A model generated the notes under the pieces. It searched no databases, had not been told where the DNA came from, and saw only the letters and a list, made by a program, of their open reading frames with translations. Shown here one piece after another: positions 52,329 to 60,968 of a stretch of 64,000 nt of DNA; within the stretch, counting starts at the first letter, position 1, and each line of letters starts with the position of its first letter. Source of the DNA: Gottfriedia luciferensis (lineage in GTDB: Bacteria > Bacillota > Bacilli > Bacillales > Bacillaceae_G); contig NZ_MDKC01000034.1 of assembly GCF_001712755.1 (NCBI RefSeq), positions 62,001 to 126,000 of the forward strand, written 5' to 3'. The position numbers and the translations under genes were made by a program.

Positions 52329-53969
52329 ATGAAAATCCGAGTTATAGGGTTTTCTTTCTTACTATTATTGATTGCTGCTACTTTATTTCCATCCTTAGCA
52401 TCAGCACATGCTTATATCATCAAATCTACGCCTTCAGAGAACCAAGTTTTTATGAATTCTCCTCAACGTATTCAAATACAGTTTGATGAATCAGTACAGT
52501 CTGCATTTCATTCTTTACAAGTTTTAGATGAATTAGGTAATCGAGTTGATTTGCAAAATGGAAAAATAAATAAGGAAAATCATTCAATTTTAGAGGGGAA
52601 CTTAAAACCTAATTTACCAGATGGAAATTATCATATTGCATGGAAAGTGATATCCAGTGACGGACATTCAGTAAACGGTGTAATTCCATTCAGAGTTGGA
52701 AAGGTTGATGGTTCATCAACGATTTCCAATAAAGCAAGCCAATCCTTACCAAACACAGACGTAATGGGAACCTACTGGATTGAATATATGAGTTTACTTT
52801 TATTTGTTGGACTCTTATTTTTTTGTTTATTCGTTTTCAAAAGCGATCAGAAAAATAGAATGATTGCCTTTAAAAATTCTAAAGCTTTATTGTTAATCTT
52901 CTATTTTGGAATTTTATTTAGTATTCTGTTCAGCCTTTTGGTTGAAACAAAAAACTATGCAAATGGTTCATGGCAAAGTATTTTCCACAAAGATTTGTTA
53001 TTGGAAACAGTAAAGAGTACGAAATTCGGAAATGTATGGGTAATCCAACTTCTTCTGCTTATTGTTTTAGCTAATTCGTTATATATGGCATGGAAAAGTG
53101 AGCAAAAATCTTCATTTTATTGGTGGTTAAGTGCTTTATTGGTTAGCTTTTTCTTACTAATCTCAAAACCTTTCATCGGTCACGCATCAATGCAAAATGA
53201 TTTTTTACCAATTTTGCTTGATTGCATTCATTTACTCGCGGTTTCGATTTGGCTAGGAGGATTAATTGGAATCAGTTATTTACTTCCTAAAATTCAAAAG
53301 AAACATGAGGGAAATGAGAATTATTGGAAAACCATTCAAAGATATTCTATTTGGGCGACTATATCTGTAACTTTACTTATAGGAACAGGAATTTATGCAA
53401 GCTTAAAGTATGTACCTAACTTTTATGCTTTATTACATACAACCTATGGCAAAGTTTTATGTGGAAAAGTTATCTTATTTGTTATCATGCTAATTTTAGG
53501 GTTTATTCATTTTATCAAAGGAAAACGTAGCAAAAATAAACTAGGAAAGTCAGTATGGCTTGAAATAAGTATAGGAATCATCGTTCTAATCCTAACGTCC
53601 TTATTAACAAACCTACCTACAGCAATGGAATCCCCTGGTCCTTTTAATGATACAAAGCAAAATAAAGGATATTCAATTTCATTGCATGCCACTCCGAACA
53701 TAGTAGGTAAAAACACATTTAAAATAAATATACGTGACAAAAACAATAAACCTGTGTCTTCTATCCAACAAGTCACGCTTACCTTTAAAAACACGGACAT
53801 GAATATGGGAACTAACACAACTCAAGTTAAAGAAACTTCGTCAGGTGTTTATGAAACGCAAGGATTTTTTACAGATATGGCAGGTCATTGGAATGTAAAA
53901 GTCCATATTTTAACGAATTCCCTCGATTCAGTAGATGCAGATTTTAAATATATAGTAGGAAGTAAATAG
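52329..53969 (+). CDS. ycnJ: CopC-CopD fusion copper protein YcnJ-like
   Basis: A 546-residue protein: signal peptide ending ASA-HAY, so mature His27 forms the start of the CopC Cu(II) site together with the His of SSDGHSVNG; CopC domain to about 130; eight CopD membrane helices (about 150-430); a C-terminal YtkA-like exported domain with TDMNMGTN. B. subtilis YcnJ of the same layout takes up copper. Ribosome site GAGGTGAC precedes the ATG. It is 30 bp before the YcnI gene; the YcnK repressor is not seen nearby. TATCACA repeats with 11-bp spacing at 52240 and 52251 lie in the promoter region. Confidence 0.92.
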   Translation: MKIRVIGFSFLLLLIAATLFPSLASAHAYIIKSTPSENQVFMNSPQRIQIQFDESVQSAFHSLQVLDELGNRVDLQNGKINKENHSILEGNLKPNLPDGNYHIAWKVISSDGHSVNGVIPFRVGKVDGSSTISNKASQSLPNTDVMGTYWIEYMSLLLFVGLLFFCLFVFKSDQKNRMIAFKNSKALLLIFYFGILFSILFSLLVETKNYANGSWQSIFHKDLLLETVKSTKFGNVWVIQLLLLIVLANSLYMAWKSEQKSSFYWWLSALLVSFFLLISKPFIGHASMQNDFLPILLDCIHLLAVSIWLGGLIGISYLLPKIQKKHEGNENYWKTIQRYSIWATISVTLLIGTGIYASLKYVPNFYALLHTTYGKVLCGKVILFVIMLILGFIHFIKGKRSKNKLGKSVWLEISIGIIVLILTSLLTNLPTAMESPGPFNDTKQNKGYSISLHATPNIVGKNTFKINIRDKNNKPVSSIQQVTLTFKNTDMNMGTNTTQVKETSSGVYETQGFFTDMAGHWNVKVHILTNSLDSVDADFKYIVGSK

Positions 53970-53999
53970 TTAATCACATTCAAAGGAGACTAACAAAAA

Positions 54000-54632
54000 A
54001 TGAAAAAATTCATTTCAAAAACGGCTAAAATTATCGCTTCAGCGTTCGCAATGACAATGTTCTTTACTGGAATTGCGAGTGCGCATGTTGTAGTAAATCC
54101 TAAAATTTCAACCCCTGGTGCTTGGGAAACATACACAATGAAAGTACCATCTGAAAAAGAAATAGCTACAACAAAAGTTACACTTAAAATCCCTTCAAAA
54201 TTTGAATTTGTTTCATATCAACCAATCCCAGGATGGAAGTTTAGCGAAACAAAAGATGCAAACGGTGTTGTTACGTCCGTTACTTGGAGTGCACAAAATG
54301 AAGGTATTTTAGCGGGGCAATTTCAACAATTCGTATTTATGGCAAAAAATCCAGACGCTGAAGTAAATGGAGCTTGGGACGCATACCAATATTATAAAGA
54401 TGGCAGTATCGTTGAATGGACTGGTGACGAAAAATCAGAAGCACCACACTCGATTACGAATATTGTAAAAGATACAACTGTTAAAGGTGAAACTGTTAAA
54501 ACAACGAAAGATGAAACGGTTGAGGAAAAAACTGAGAAATCAAATTCTAGTAATACTTCTTTGGTAATGTCAATTGGGGCAGCCGTCCTTTCATTAATTG
54601 CTTTATTGGTTGCGATTCTTAAGAAGAAATAA
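54000..54632 (+). CDS. ycnI: YcnI-like DUF1775 copper-binding protein
   Basis: A 210-residue exported protein: signal peptide ending IASA-HVV, so the mature protein begins with His29, the copper ligand of the mono-histidine brace in YcnI; the partner tryptophan is probably in SIVEWTGDE. The DUF1775 beta domain spans to about 155, then a Lys/Glu/Thr-rich stalk, and a C-terminal membrane anchor (LVMSIGAAVLSLIALLVAIL) with KKK tail. It follows ycnJ, as in B. subtilis, and likely hands copper to it. Confidence 0.92.
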   Translation: MKKFISKTAKIIASAFAMTMFFTGIASAHVVVNPKISTPGAWETYTMKVPSEKEIATTKVTLKIPSKFEFVSYQPIPGWKFSETKDANGVVTSVTWSAQNEGILAGQFQQFVFMAKNPDAEVNGAWDAYQYYKDGSIVEWTGDEKSEAPHSITNIVKDTTVKGETVKTTKDETVEEKTEKSNSSNTSLVMSIGAAVLSLIALLVAILKKK

Positions 54633-54635
54633 GAT

Positions 54636-54670
54636 AAAATGAGGGTGTCCCAGAGACCCCTCATTTTTTT
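54636..54670 (+). terminator. Terminator of the ycnJ-ycnI operon
   Basis: AAATGAGGGTGTC pairs with GACCCCTCATTT (one mismatch region) and is followed by seven T residues. Confidence 0.88.
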
Positions 54671-54724
54671 AATGCTTATGATGTAGCGAGCTGAGGCTCA
54701 GCTACAATTAAGTTTGTTAGAATA

Positions 54725-55119
54725 GCAAATAAATGAAGATATGCTGCAAATAAACAGTGGACTGCAAATAAAATCTGAAAATCACAATTAAAATTGACAA
54801 AAGTGCAATTAAATTTTGATAATCGCAAATAAATTTGGCAGAACTGCAATTAAGCTCAGATGAATCGCAAATAAACTCTACAATTACCCACACTAGTAGA
54901 GGTATTATGACCTTGAATACACTAAAAAAGAAGTTCATTTCAAATGGAAAACTAGCAAATATGCTCTGTAGAATAAAAACTTGATAAAAATCGGCTAATT
55001 ATCTTTAAAAAAGAACAATATTATCAACATAAAATAATAAGCACTAGTGAAATACCTTGCACTTTAGCTATATTACTATAAAAAGATCGCTTATGTGGTA
55101 GTAAACTGACTTATGAGAC
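54725..55119. repeat. Intergenic repeat element, copy B (GCAAATAAA/GCAATTAAA units)
   Basis: About eight units of 20-21 bp (TAGCAAATAAA, CTGCAAATAAA, TCACAATTAAA, GTGCAATTAAA, TCGCAAATAAA, CTGCAATTAAG and so on) run from 54724 to about 54880. Then come ATTACCCACACT, GGTATTAT, TTTCAAATGGAAA, GCAAATATG and AAAAAGAACAAT in the same order as in copy A (39972-40200), and TGACTTATGAGAC at 55107. The 583-bp gap (54633-55215) holds this and two terminators but no gene. Confidence 0.7.
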
Positions 55120-55149
55120 CTCCCTTTTTATCAACCTTTCCAAAATTCT

Positions 55150-55196
55150 TATAAAAAATTAAAACCTGTTCCCGATAAGGATCAGGAACAGGTTTT
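55150..55196 (-). terminator. Terminator of the cotJ operon
   Basis: AAAACCTGTTCC pairs perfectly with GGAACAGGTTTT (55161-55196); on the minus strand it is followed by TTTTAATTTTTTAT, 20 bp past the cotJC stop. Confidence 0.9.
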
Positions 55197-55215
55197 GTAT
55201 TATATATTAACCAAT

Positions 55216-55785
55216 TTAAAAAATCTTCCGCTGTTGTCGATCATCTTTCAAAATTTCCACAGCTTCTCTAAATCTCTGTGAATGAACAATTTCACGTTCT
55301 CTTAAAAATCTTAAACTATCATTTAAATCCGGGTCATCAGAAAGATCAATGATCCATTGATACGTAGCCCTAGCCTTTTCTTCAGCTGCAATATCTTCAT
55401 ACAAATCCGCAATTGGATCACCTTTTGCTTGAATATAAGCAGTAGTAAACGGAACACCATCTGAATTATGGTAGAACAATGCACTATCATGAGATGCATA
55501 ATGGGTATCTAATCCGGCAGCTTTCATTTGGTCTGGAGTTGCGTCTTTTGTTAGCTTATAGATCATCGTAGCAATCATTTCTAAATGTGCAAATTCCTCT
55601 GTTCCGATATCTGTTAAAAGTCCAATAACTTTATCTGGAATTGAATATCTCTGATTTAAGTACCTTAAGGCAGCTGCTAACTCACCATCTGCTCCACCGT
55701 ATTGTTCAACTAAAAACTTGGCAAGCATAGGGTTACAGGTACTTACTTTAACTGGATATTGTAATTTTTTTTGATAAACCCACAT
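55216..55785 (-). CDS. cotJC: Spore coat protein CotJC (manganese catalase-like)
   Basis: A 189-residue protein of the manganese catalase family. The four-helix dimetal site is visible in ADGELAAALRYL, GTEEFAHLEM, DIAAEEKARATYQW and EREIVHSQRF, giving the expected Glu and His ligands. B. subtilis CotJC is made in the mother cell and is part of the coat. Last gene of cotJA-cotJB-cotJC, 15 bp after cotJB with GGAGGGA upstream. Confidence 0.95.
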   Translation of the reverse strand: MWVYQKKLQYPVKVSTCNPMLAKFLVEQYGGADGELAAALRYLNQRYSIPDKVIGLLTDIGTEEFAHLEMIATMIYKLTKDATPDQMKAAGLDTHYASHDSALFYHNSDGVPFTTAYIQAKGDPIADLYEDIAAEEKARATYQWIIDLSDDPDLNDSLRFLREREIVHSQRFREAVEILKDDRQQRKIF

Positions 55786-55800
55786 AAATATTCCCTCCTT

Positions 55801-56064
55801 CTATACCTGCCATGGCCATGGGCCTTTATGCCAGTTCCAGTTTTGATCTGAATAACTGCCACCAAATTGATATAATGGTCCATATTTTGATTCGAAATTA
55901 GCTTCGATTTGTTTTTTATATTGGACGTATTGATTAAATTGGTTAATTGCATTTTGATCACCTGGATGAGTATCTAAATATAAGGTTAGTTCTACAAGTA
56001 CAAAATCAACAGCTTGCAGTTCCTCTAAATCCTGATAATACTCTGGAGGAAGTTGCTCAGTCAT
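55801..56064 (-). CDS. cotJB: Spore coat protein CotJB
   Basis: An 87-residue protein (MTEQLPPEYYQDLEELQAVDFVLVELTLYLDTHPGD...) ending in YGPLYQFGG and a Trp-rich tail, matching CotJB of spore formers in length and sequence. It lies 2 bp after cotJA with TAGGAGGGA inside the upstream gene. It is needed with CotJA and CotJC for a normal coat; no enzymatic motif. Confidence 0.93.
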   Translation of the reverse strand: MTEQLPPEYYQDLEELQAVDFVLVELTLYLDTHPGDQNAINQFNQYVQYKKQIEANFESKYGPLYQFGGSYSDQNWNWHKGPWPWQV

Positions 56065-56066
56065 TT

Positions 56067-56309
56067 TTAATCCCTCCTAGGTTTATATGGATTTTCATAA
56101 AAGTCATAAAACACTTTCCATAAAGTACCTTTTTTCAATGCCTCTTTGTATGAAAATTGCTCTAGTCCTGGTGGCTGAAATCCTAAATATAAGTGTGGAG
56201 GTGTAGAGTAATATTTTGTACCAATTGGTGGACACGGGTCATTTGGTCCATGAAAAACATTCCATGATTTCACAGGGGTAAATTGTAGTCCTTGATTACT
56301 TTCGTTCAA
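56067..56309 (-). CDS. cotJA: Spore coat associated protein CotJA
   Basis: An 80-residue protein with the CotJA signature DPCPPIGTKYYSTPPHLYLGFQPPGLEQF and the ending FYENPY. The TTG at 56309 is taken as start because GAGGGAGTGA stands 4-10 bases before it and the resulting length fits CotJA; the open frame runs up to 56393 but that part would overlap the amine oxidase gene. First gene of the operon; in B. subtilis it is SigE-dependent. Confidence 0.9.
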   Translation of the reverse strand: MNESNQGLQFTPVKSWNVFHGPNDPCPPIGTKYYSTPPHLYLGFQPPGLEQFSYKEALKKGTLWKVFYDFYENPYKPRRD

Positions 56310-56382
56310 ACTGATCACTCCCTCAAATAAAAAGACATCCACTATTTTCACTATATTCAACAGAATTATAAAAAATGAATTT

Positions 56383-57864
56383 TTATCGTTCAACGAAAGA
56401 TCGGCTATTTACTTCAAAAGCGGACCGAATGCCTGATTCGATTGCCCCTTCTATCCATGCAGGCGCAGAAGATGTATGTTCACCAGCAAAATGAACTCTC
56501 CCCTCAGGAGTGGAAATATAAGGCGTTAGCTCTCTATTTTGTTCTGGCTTGAACATAGAAAACGCTCCCCCAGAGTATGGATAAAGAGCCCAACTATGCG
56601 TGTAACCTGTAATAAATTCTGTATAAACTTGATTACCATGGATCGTGGCCAAATTACTTAAAGCATTCATTATCCGATCATTTTCTGACATACTATCCCA
56701 TATCAGTGCATCATCTTCCCATGTATAACTAGCTAATACGATTCCCGATCCATTTTTACCATTATGATTACTTGGATAATATGCAAATCGGATAGGTAAA
56801 TCTGTGGTTAATTTTCCACCTAATGTCCCATTTTTTTCCCAGAATCTACTTTTAAACTGAAGTCCAATTTTAGTAGACGGAACATAGTGCAATTCTCGTA
56901 TTGCTTTCCATTTATCATAAGAAAATGAATTTCTTGGAACCACTTCTATGAAGTTTAATAACGAAAAGGGGATAGTAATAATGGCATAGTCAGCAGTAGT
57001 TTGATAAGGCAGATGGCTTGTATAATGATCTGAGTGAATCGTTACTTGATTATTTTCTTGCACGATCTTATTCATTTTTTGTCCAAAGAATAGATTATCC
57101 TTCAATTGTGTTAAAAACTTTTTAGGTAGTTGATCATTTCCACCTGTAATCTCATAAAACTTAATTTCCTTTGAAAATAATACAATGAACTCTCTTAAAA
57201 TAGCCGTAAAGGCAAGCTCAGGAAAACCTTCCATACCTTGAAGTACCTTTACTTTCTCTACAGCACCAAGCGACAAGGGTGTTCCGATTGGATTATATCT
57301 TAAAAATGAATCCATCGAATGCTGATCATAATTTTCAATAATAGTTTTCCAATTTTCATCTGGGTTTTGTTTAATAAAGTCCATTGCAGACTTTAGCGAT
57401 CTTTCAATTAACTGGTCAACATTTACCCCTTTTTCATTGGCTGCTACACGATAACCTAAAATATCAGGATTTTGTTCATATTGCTTCTGAGTTGTTTTTA
57501 TCCCGTTAACGAAGATAATATCCTCTGACTTCCCATTTACAAATTCATTTACGTTTAAGTTGAATTTTTTTATATATTCAAGTACAAGCTTGTGATTAGA
57601 AGCAATACGCATTGCACCCAATTCTAAGTATTGATCATTAATAAAAGGTGCTCTCTTCGTATAAATCCGACCACCTACTCGACCATTTGCTTCTAAAATC
57701 GTTACTTCATGTCCTGCTTCCTTTAATAAAGAACCTGCTACTAATCCTGAAATTCCCGCTCCTACTATAACAATCTTTTTCGGATTATTTGTCCGCTCTA
57801 GTCCATTTGGTATTAAAGTAACCATTTCATCCTTCGATAAACGCCTACCTGATGTACTATTCAT
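56383..57864 (-). CDS. Flavin amine oxidase (L-amino-acid oxidase-like)
   Basis: A 493-residue monoamine-oxidase-family flavoprotein. FAD-binding Rossmann motif [17 protein letters not shown] followed by [12 protein letters not shown] near residues 30-70; C-terminal FAD motif [24 protein letters not shown]. It resembles B. subtilis YobN. No signal peptide or twin-arginine motif is seen. It oxidises a primary or secondary amine or an amino acid; which one is unknown. It lies 73 bp before cotJA with no terminator between, so some co-transcription is possible. Confidence 0.9.
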   Translation of the reverse strand: MNSTSGRRLSKDEMVTLIPNGLERTNNPKKIVIVGAGISGLVAGSLLKEAGHEVTILEANGRVGGRIYTKRAPFINDQYLELGAMRIASNHKLVLEYIKKFNLNVNEFVNGKSEDIIFVNGIKTTQKQYEQNPDILGYRVAANEKGVNVDQLIERSLKSAMDFIKQNPDENWKTIIENYDQHSMDSFLRYNPIGTPLSLGAVEKVKVLQGMEGFPELAFTAILREFIVLFSKEIKFYEITGGNDQLPKKFLTQLKDNLFFGQKMNKIVQENNQVTIHSDHYTSHLPYQTTADYAIITIPFSLLNFIEVVPRNSFSYDKWKAIRELHYVPSTKIGLQFKSRFWEKNGTLGGKLTTDLPIRFAYYPSNHNGKNGSGIVLASYTWEDDALIWDSMSENDRIMNALSNLATIHGNQVYTEFITGYTHSWALYPYSGGAFSMFKPEQNRELTPYISTPEGRVHFAGEHTSSAPAWIEGAIESGIRSAFEVNSRSFVER

Positions 57865-58000
57865 GTTCCCTCTCCTAAAAAAATTATTTTAGTTCATAAG
57901 ATTTTTATTCGTTGAAATATTTCATTAGAATAACAAATCGTTTTATGCATGAATTTTTTAGGAAAATTTTTACAGTTAAGATTAGGAAATTTTACTAAAA

Positions 58001-58027
58001 AAACACTCACTTCAAAAGTGAGTGTTT
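58001..58027 (-). terminator. Terminator of the dioxygenase gene
   Basis: AAACACTCACT pairs with AGTGAGTGTTT around TCAAA; on the minus strand a T run follows. Confidence 0.88.
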
Positions 58028-58034
58028 TCTGACA

Positions 58035-59012
58035 TTATTCTTTCACAAATTCCTTCGTACTTCTTACAGTATCAATCTGACGTACCATTCCTTCAATTTC
58101 ATCACGTTTTGGTTCTAAGAATGGAGGTAATGATAACTTTTCTCCAAGTGTTTCGTAAGGCTCGTCACCCATAAATCCTGGTCCATCTGTTGCAAATTCG
58201 AATAAGATTTGTGGAGCAACCCTTGCGTATAATGACTCGAAGAAGTGACGATCTACATAGCCAGAGTTTGGTAAACGGAATGAGTCAAGACGTTTAATCC
58301 ACTCTTTTAATACGGATGTATCTTCTACGCGGAAAGCTACATGGTGAACAGTACCGAAGCCTTGGAAAGCTTGTGGTAATATTTCATTATGCTCTGCGAT
58401 AATTTGTGCCCCGTTTCCACCTTCACCGACTTCGAATAAATGGAATGAACCTTCTTTATTAATCTCTTTGAATAAAAGTACTTTTTCAACTACTTCTTTA
58501 AAGAATGCGAAATTAGCTACACGAATAAAAATTGGACCAAGTCCTGTGATTGCATATTCTAATGGGATTGGCCCTTTTTGCCATGGTGTACCTGAAGCAA
58601 TCCCTTTATTGTGTTCATCTGAAATTAATTGATATTGCTGGTCGTCGAAATCAACAAATGATAATGTTTTCTTACCAAATTGTGTTTTTATTCCTGAGTG
58701 CTTTACTTCTAATCTGTCAAAACGCTTTACCCAATAATCTAATGCTGCATCAGTTGGAACTCGGAAAGATGTTTTTGAAATCTCATTAGTTCCATGTACT
58801 CCTTTTTGAATTCCAGGGAAATCGAAAAATGTCATGTCCGTTCCGGCACTTCCCTTATCGTCTGCAAAGAATAAATGGTAAGTTTGAATATCATCTTGGT
58901 TGACCGTTTTCTTTACTAAACGCATCCCTAGAACATATGTGAAAAATTCATAGTTTTTTTCTGCACTACTAGTTATAGCAGTTACATGATGGATCCCTTT
59001 TAAGCCGTTCAT
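58035..59012 (-). CDS. Ring-cleaving dioxygenase of the MhqA/MhqO (VOC) family
   Basis: A 325-residue protein with two VOC halves: MNGLKGIHHVTAITSSAEKNYEFFTYVLGMRLVKKTVNQDD at the start, and FGTVHHVAFRVED in the second half (His ligands), with ILFEFATDGPGF supplying the Glu ligand. These extradiol-type dioxygenases are linked to resistance to quinones and catechols. The start at 59012 follows CTGGAGGAATA; the longer frame to 59162 would cover the operator. The MhqR-type palindrome 104 bp upstream supports induction by quinones. Confidence 0.92.
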   Translation of the reverse strand: MNGLKGIHHVTAITSSAEKNYEFFTYVLGMRLVKKTVNQDDIQTYHLFFADDKGSAGTDMTFFDFPGIQKGVHGTNEISKTSFRVPTDAALDYWVKRFDRLEVKHSGIKTQFGKKTLSFVDFDDQQYQLISDEHNKGIASGTPWQKGPIPLEYAITGLGPIFIRVANFAFFKEVVEKVLLFKEINKEGSFHLFEVGEGGNGAQIIAEHNEILPQAFQGFGTVHHVAFRVEDTSVLKEWIKRLDSFRLPNSGYVDRHFFESLYARVAPQILFEFATDGPGFMGDEPYETLGEKLSLPPFLEPKRDEIEGMVRQIDTVRSTKEFVKE

Positions 59013-59115
59013 ACTTATTCCTCCAGATAATTTATTTATATAAGCTTTTTTATTTTGTGAATCTATTGATGAAGAATACTGAAAAAATTTATTAAAATTT
59101 ATTTTGAATTCAATA

Positions 59116-59133
59116 TATCTCGAATTCGAGATA
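59116..59133. promoter_or_regulatory. MhqR-type operator
   Basis: TATCTCGAATTCGAGATA is an 18-base perfect palindrome. It corresponds to the operator I know for the MarR-type regulator MhqR in B. subtilis (before mhq and azoR genes). It lies 104 bp before the dioxygenase start codon. No mhqR gene is in the window. Confidence 0.85.
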
Positions 59134-59178
59134 AATATATCATGTAAATCATTTACCGTCAAATTGTTTTTAATATGT

Positions 59179-59208
59179 AAAAAAACTCTGGCAATTTTGC
59201 CAGAGTCT
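59179..59208 (-). terminator. Terminator of the cyd operon
   Basis: GACTCTGGCAAAATTGCCAGAGTTTTTTT on the minus strand (perfect stem ACTCTGGCAA with its complement), 13 bp past the last cyd stop codon. Confidence 0.92.
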
Positions 59209-59220
59209 CCAGATTAACAT

Positions 59221-60957
59221 CTATTCAATTACTCTAAATGGTCGATCTAGCTCAAAAAGGTTGCGATATCGTTTCTCAGTTTTGAAAAGTTCTCCATGTG
59301 AGCCTTTCATAGCGATGTTGCCTTTGTCTAAGAAGAGAATTTGATCAGCCATTTCTGCACCGATTAAATGGTGTGTGATCCATAATACTGTCTTTCCTTC
59401 TAATACTTTAAAGATCGTATGAAGTAGTTTTCGTTCTGTTATTGAATCTAAACCGACAGTTGGTTCATCCAAAATAACAATTGGTGTATTTTGAAGAAGT
59501 ATTCTGGCCAAGGCAATTCTTTGACGTTCTCCACCTGAGAATCTTACACCGGTTTCATGCATAGGTGTATCATAGCCTTCTGGAAGTGATGCTATATAAT
59601 CATGCAGTTCAACCATCTTCGTAACTTCTATTACCTCTTCATCACTTGCTGTCAGATTTCCTAAACGAATATTATTAATAACTGAAGTATCAAATAAATA
59701 AGGCTTTTGATTAAGTACTGATACAACTTTCGAAATATTATCTCCAAAAGCAATACTTTCAATCTCATTTATTTTAACACTTCCATCTGTAGGAGTTTCA
59801 ACTCCTTCAATTAGCTTTAGAATAGTCGATTTTCCTGAACCACTCGGACCTAATAAAGCTGTTTTTTTGTTTTCCTCAATTGTAAAAGAAACATTATTTA
59901 AGATCGTTTCGTTTTCCGAGTAATGAAAAGATACATCCTTAAAATCGATTTTTCGATAATCATCGATATTACCTTCTATACTAGTTAAATTCTGATCACG
60001 ATTCGCTTCTTTAATCTCTTCTAAACGACTAATAGAATCAGCATATAAAGGAACACTTCCAAGAGAATTTGATAGTGGAATAAAAGCTTCTGTTAAAGGA
60101 AATAAAACTAAAACAAATGCGGCTATAAAAGTTCTTGGAATTTCTCCAGCTAAACTTTCATTCCCCGCCCAATAAAGCATCATTAAAACTAAAATTGCTA
60201 CAATACATTGAGCTATTAAATCGCGTCGTCTTCTAAATCCTTTTTCCTTGTTTTGGATGTTTCTTAACGATGCATCCATTTCTCTATAATTATTAATAAA
60301 GCTACTTTGTTTACCACTAAAAAGCCAATCACTAATACCCATAACTGCATCAGTTAAATTTTCATATAAATGACTCTTTTCCTTTTTTATTTGGTAAGTT
60401 CGTGCTTTTTCAACTAATAATGAAAAATACGGTAGGACACCTACTAAAACAAAGGCAATGACTGCTGCTAATATTGCAAATGGAATAGAGAAGAATCCAA
60501 GTGCTACTACGGATATAAAATAGATAAACAATGAAGCAATTCCAGGGAAAATAGTTTTTAAATAAATATCCTGTAAATATTCAATGTCATTTGCTAAAAG
60601 ACCTAAAATATCTCCTGTTTTAAACTTCGAATTGATTGTAAGTGCATATGGTTCCAGATTACTAAATAATCTTGTTCTCATTCTAGATAAGATTTTCAAA
60701 ATTGTATTGTGTCCGACTAATCTTTCAACATACTTAGAAGCCGACCTTAAAATACCAAAAGTACGTACAGCAACGATTGGTACATATATCATTAAAATAT
60801 TTTCAGGTCTAGTTGCTGCTTTAGAGATTAAATAGCCGGAAGTGTACATAAGAGATGCCGCTGCAAATATAGTCAGTGCACTTAAGAAAATCACACCTAT
60901 AAATAAACGACGATTTTCTTTTATATATGGTAAAATCCATCCATTTTTATTCAACAT
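59221..60957 (-). CDS. cydC: Thiol/heme ABC exporter subunit, CydC type
   Basis: A 578-residue half-transporter: six membrane helices then an ATPase domain with Walker A GPSGSGKST, signature RFSGGERQRIALAR, Walker B PIVILDEPT and the His switch ITHHL. With its partner it exports reduced thiols (or binds heme) needed to assemble cytochrome bd. By family features it is the CydC type; B. subtilis naming of the two genes is reversed (there it would be cydD). Last gene of the operon, 11 bp after the partner. Confidence 0.92.
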   Translation of the reverse strand: MLNKNGWILPYIKENRRLFIGVIFLSALTIFAAASLMYTSGYLISKAATRPENILMIYVPIVAVRTFGILRSASKYVERLVGHNTILKILSRMRTRLFSNLEPYALTINSKFKTGDILGLLANDIEYLQDIYLKTIFPGIASLFIYFISVVALGFFSIPFAILAAVIAFVLVGVLPYFSLLVEKARTYQIKKEKSHLYENLTDAVMGISDWLFSGKQSSFINNYREMDASLRNIQNKEKGFRRRRDLIAQCIVAILVLMMLYWAGNESLAGEIPRTFIAAFVLVLFPLTEAFIPLSNSLGSVPLYADSISRLEEIKEANRDQNLTSIEGNIDDYRKIDFKDVSFHYSENETILNNVSFTIEENKKTALLGPSGSGKSTILKLIEGVETPTDGSVKINEIESIAFGDNISKVVSVLNQKPYLFDTSVINNIRLGNLTASDEEVIEVTKMVELHDYIASLPEGYDTPMHETGVRFSGGERQRIALARILLQNTPIVILDEPTVGLDSITERKLLHTIFKVLEGKTVLWITHHLIGAEMADQILFLDKGNIAMKGSHGELFKTEKRYRNLFELDRPFRVIE

Positions 60958-60968
60958 ATATTAACCTT

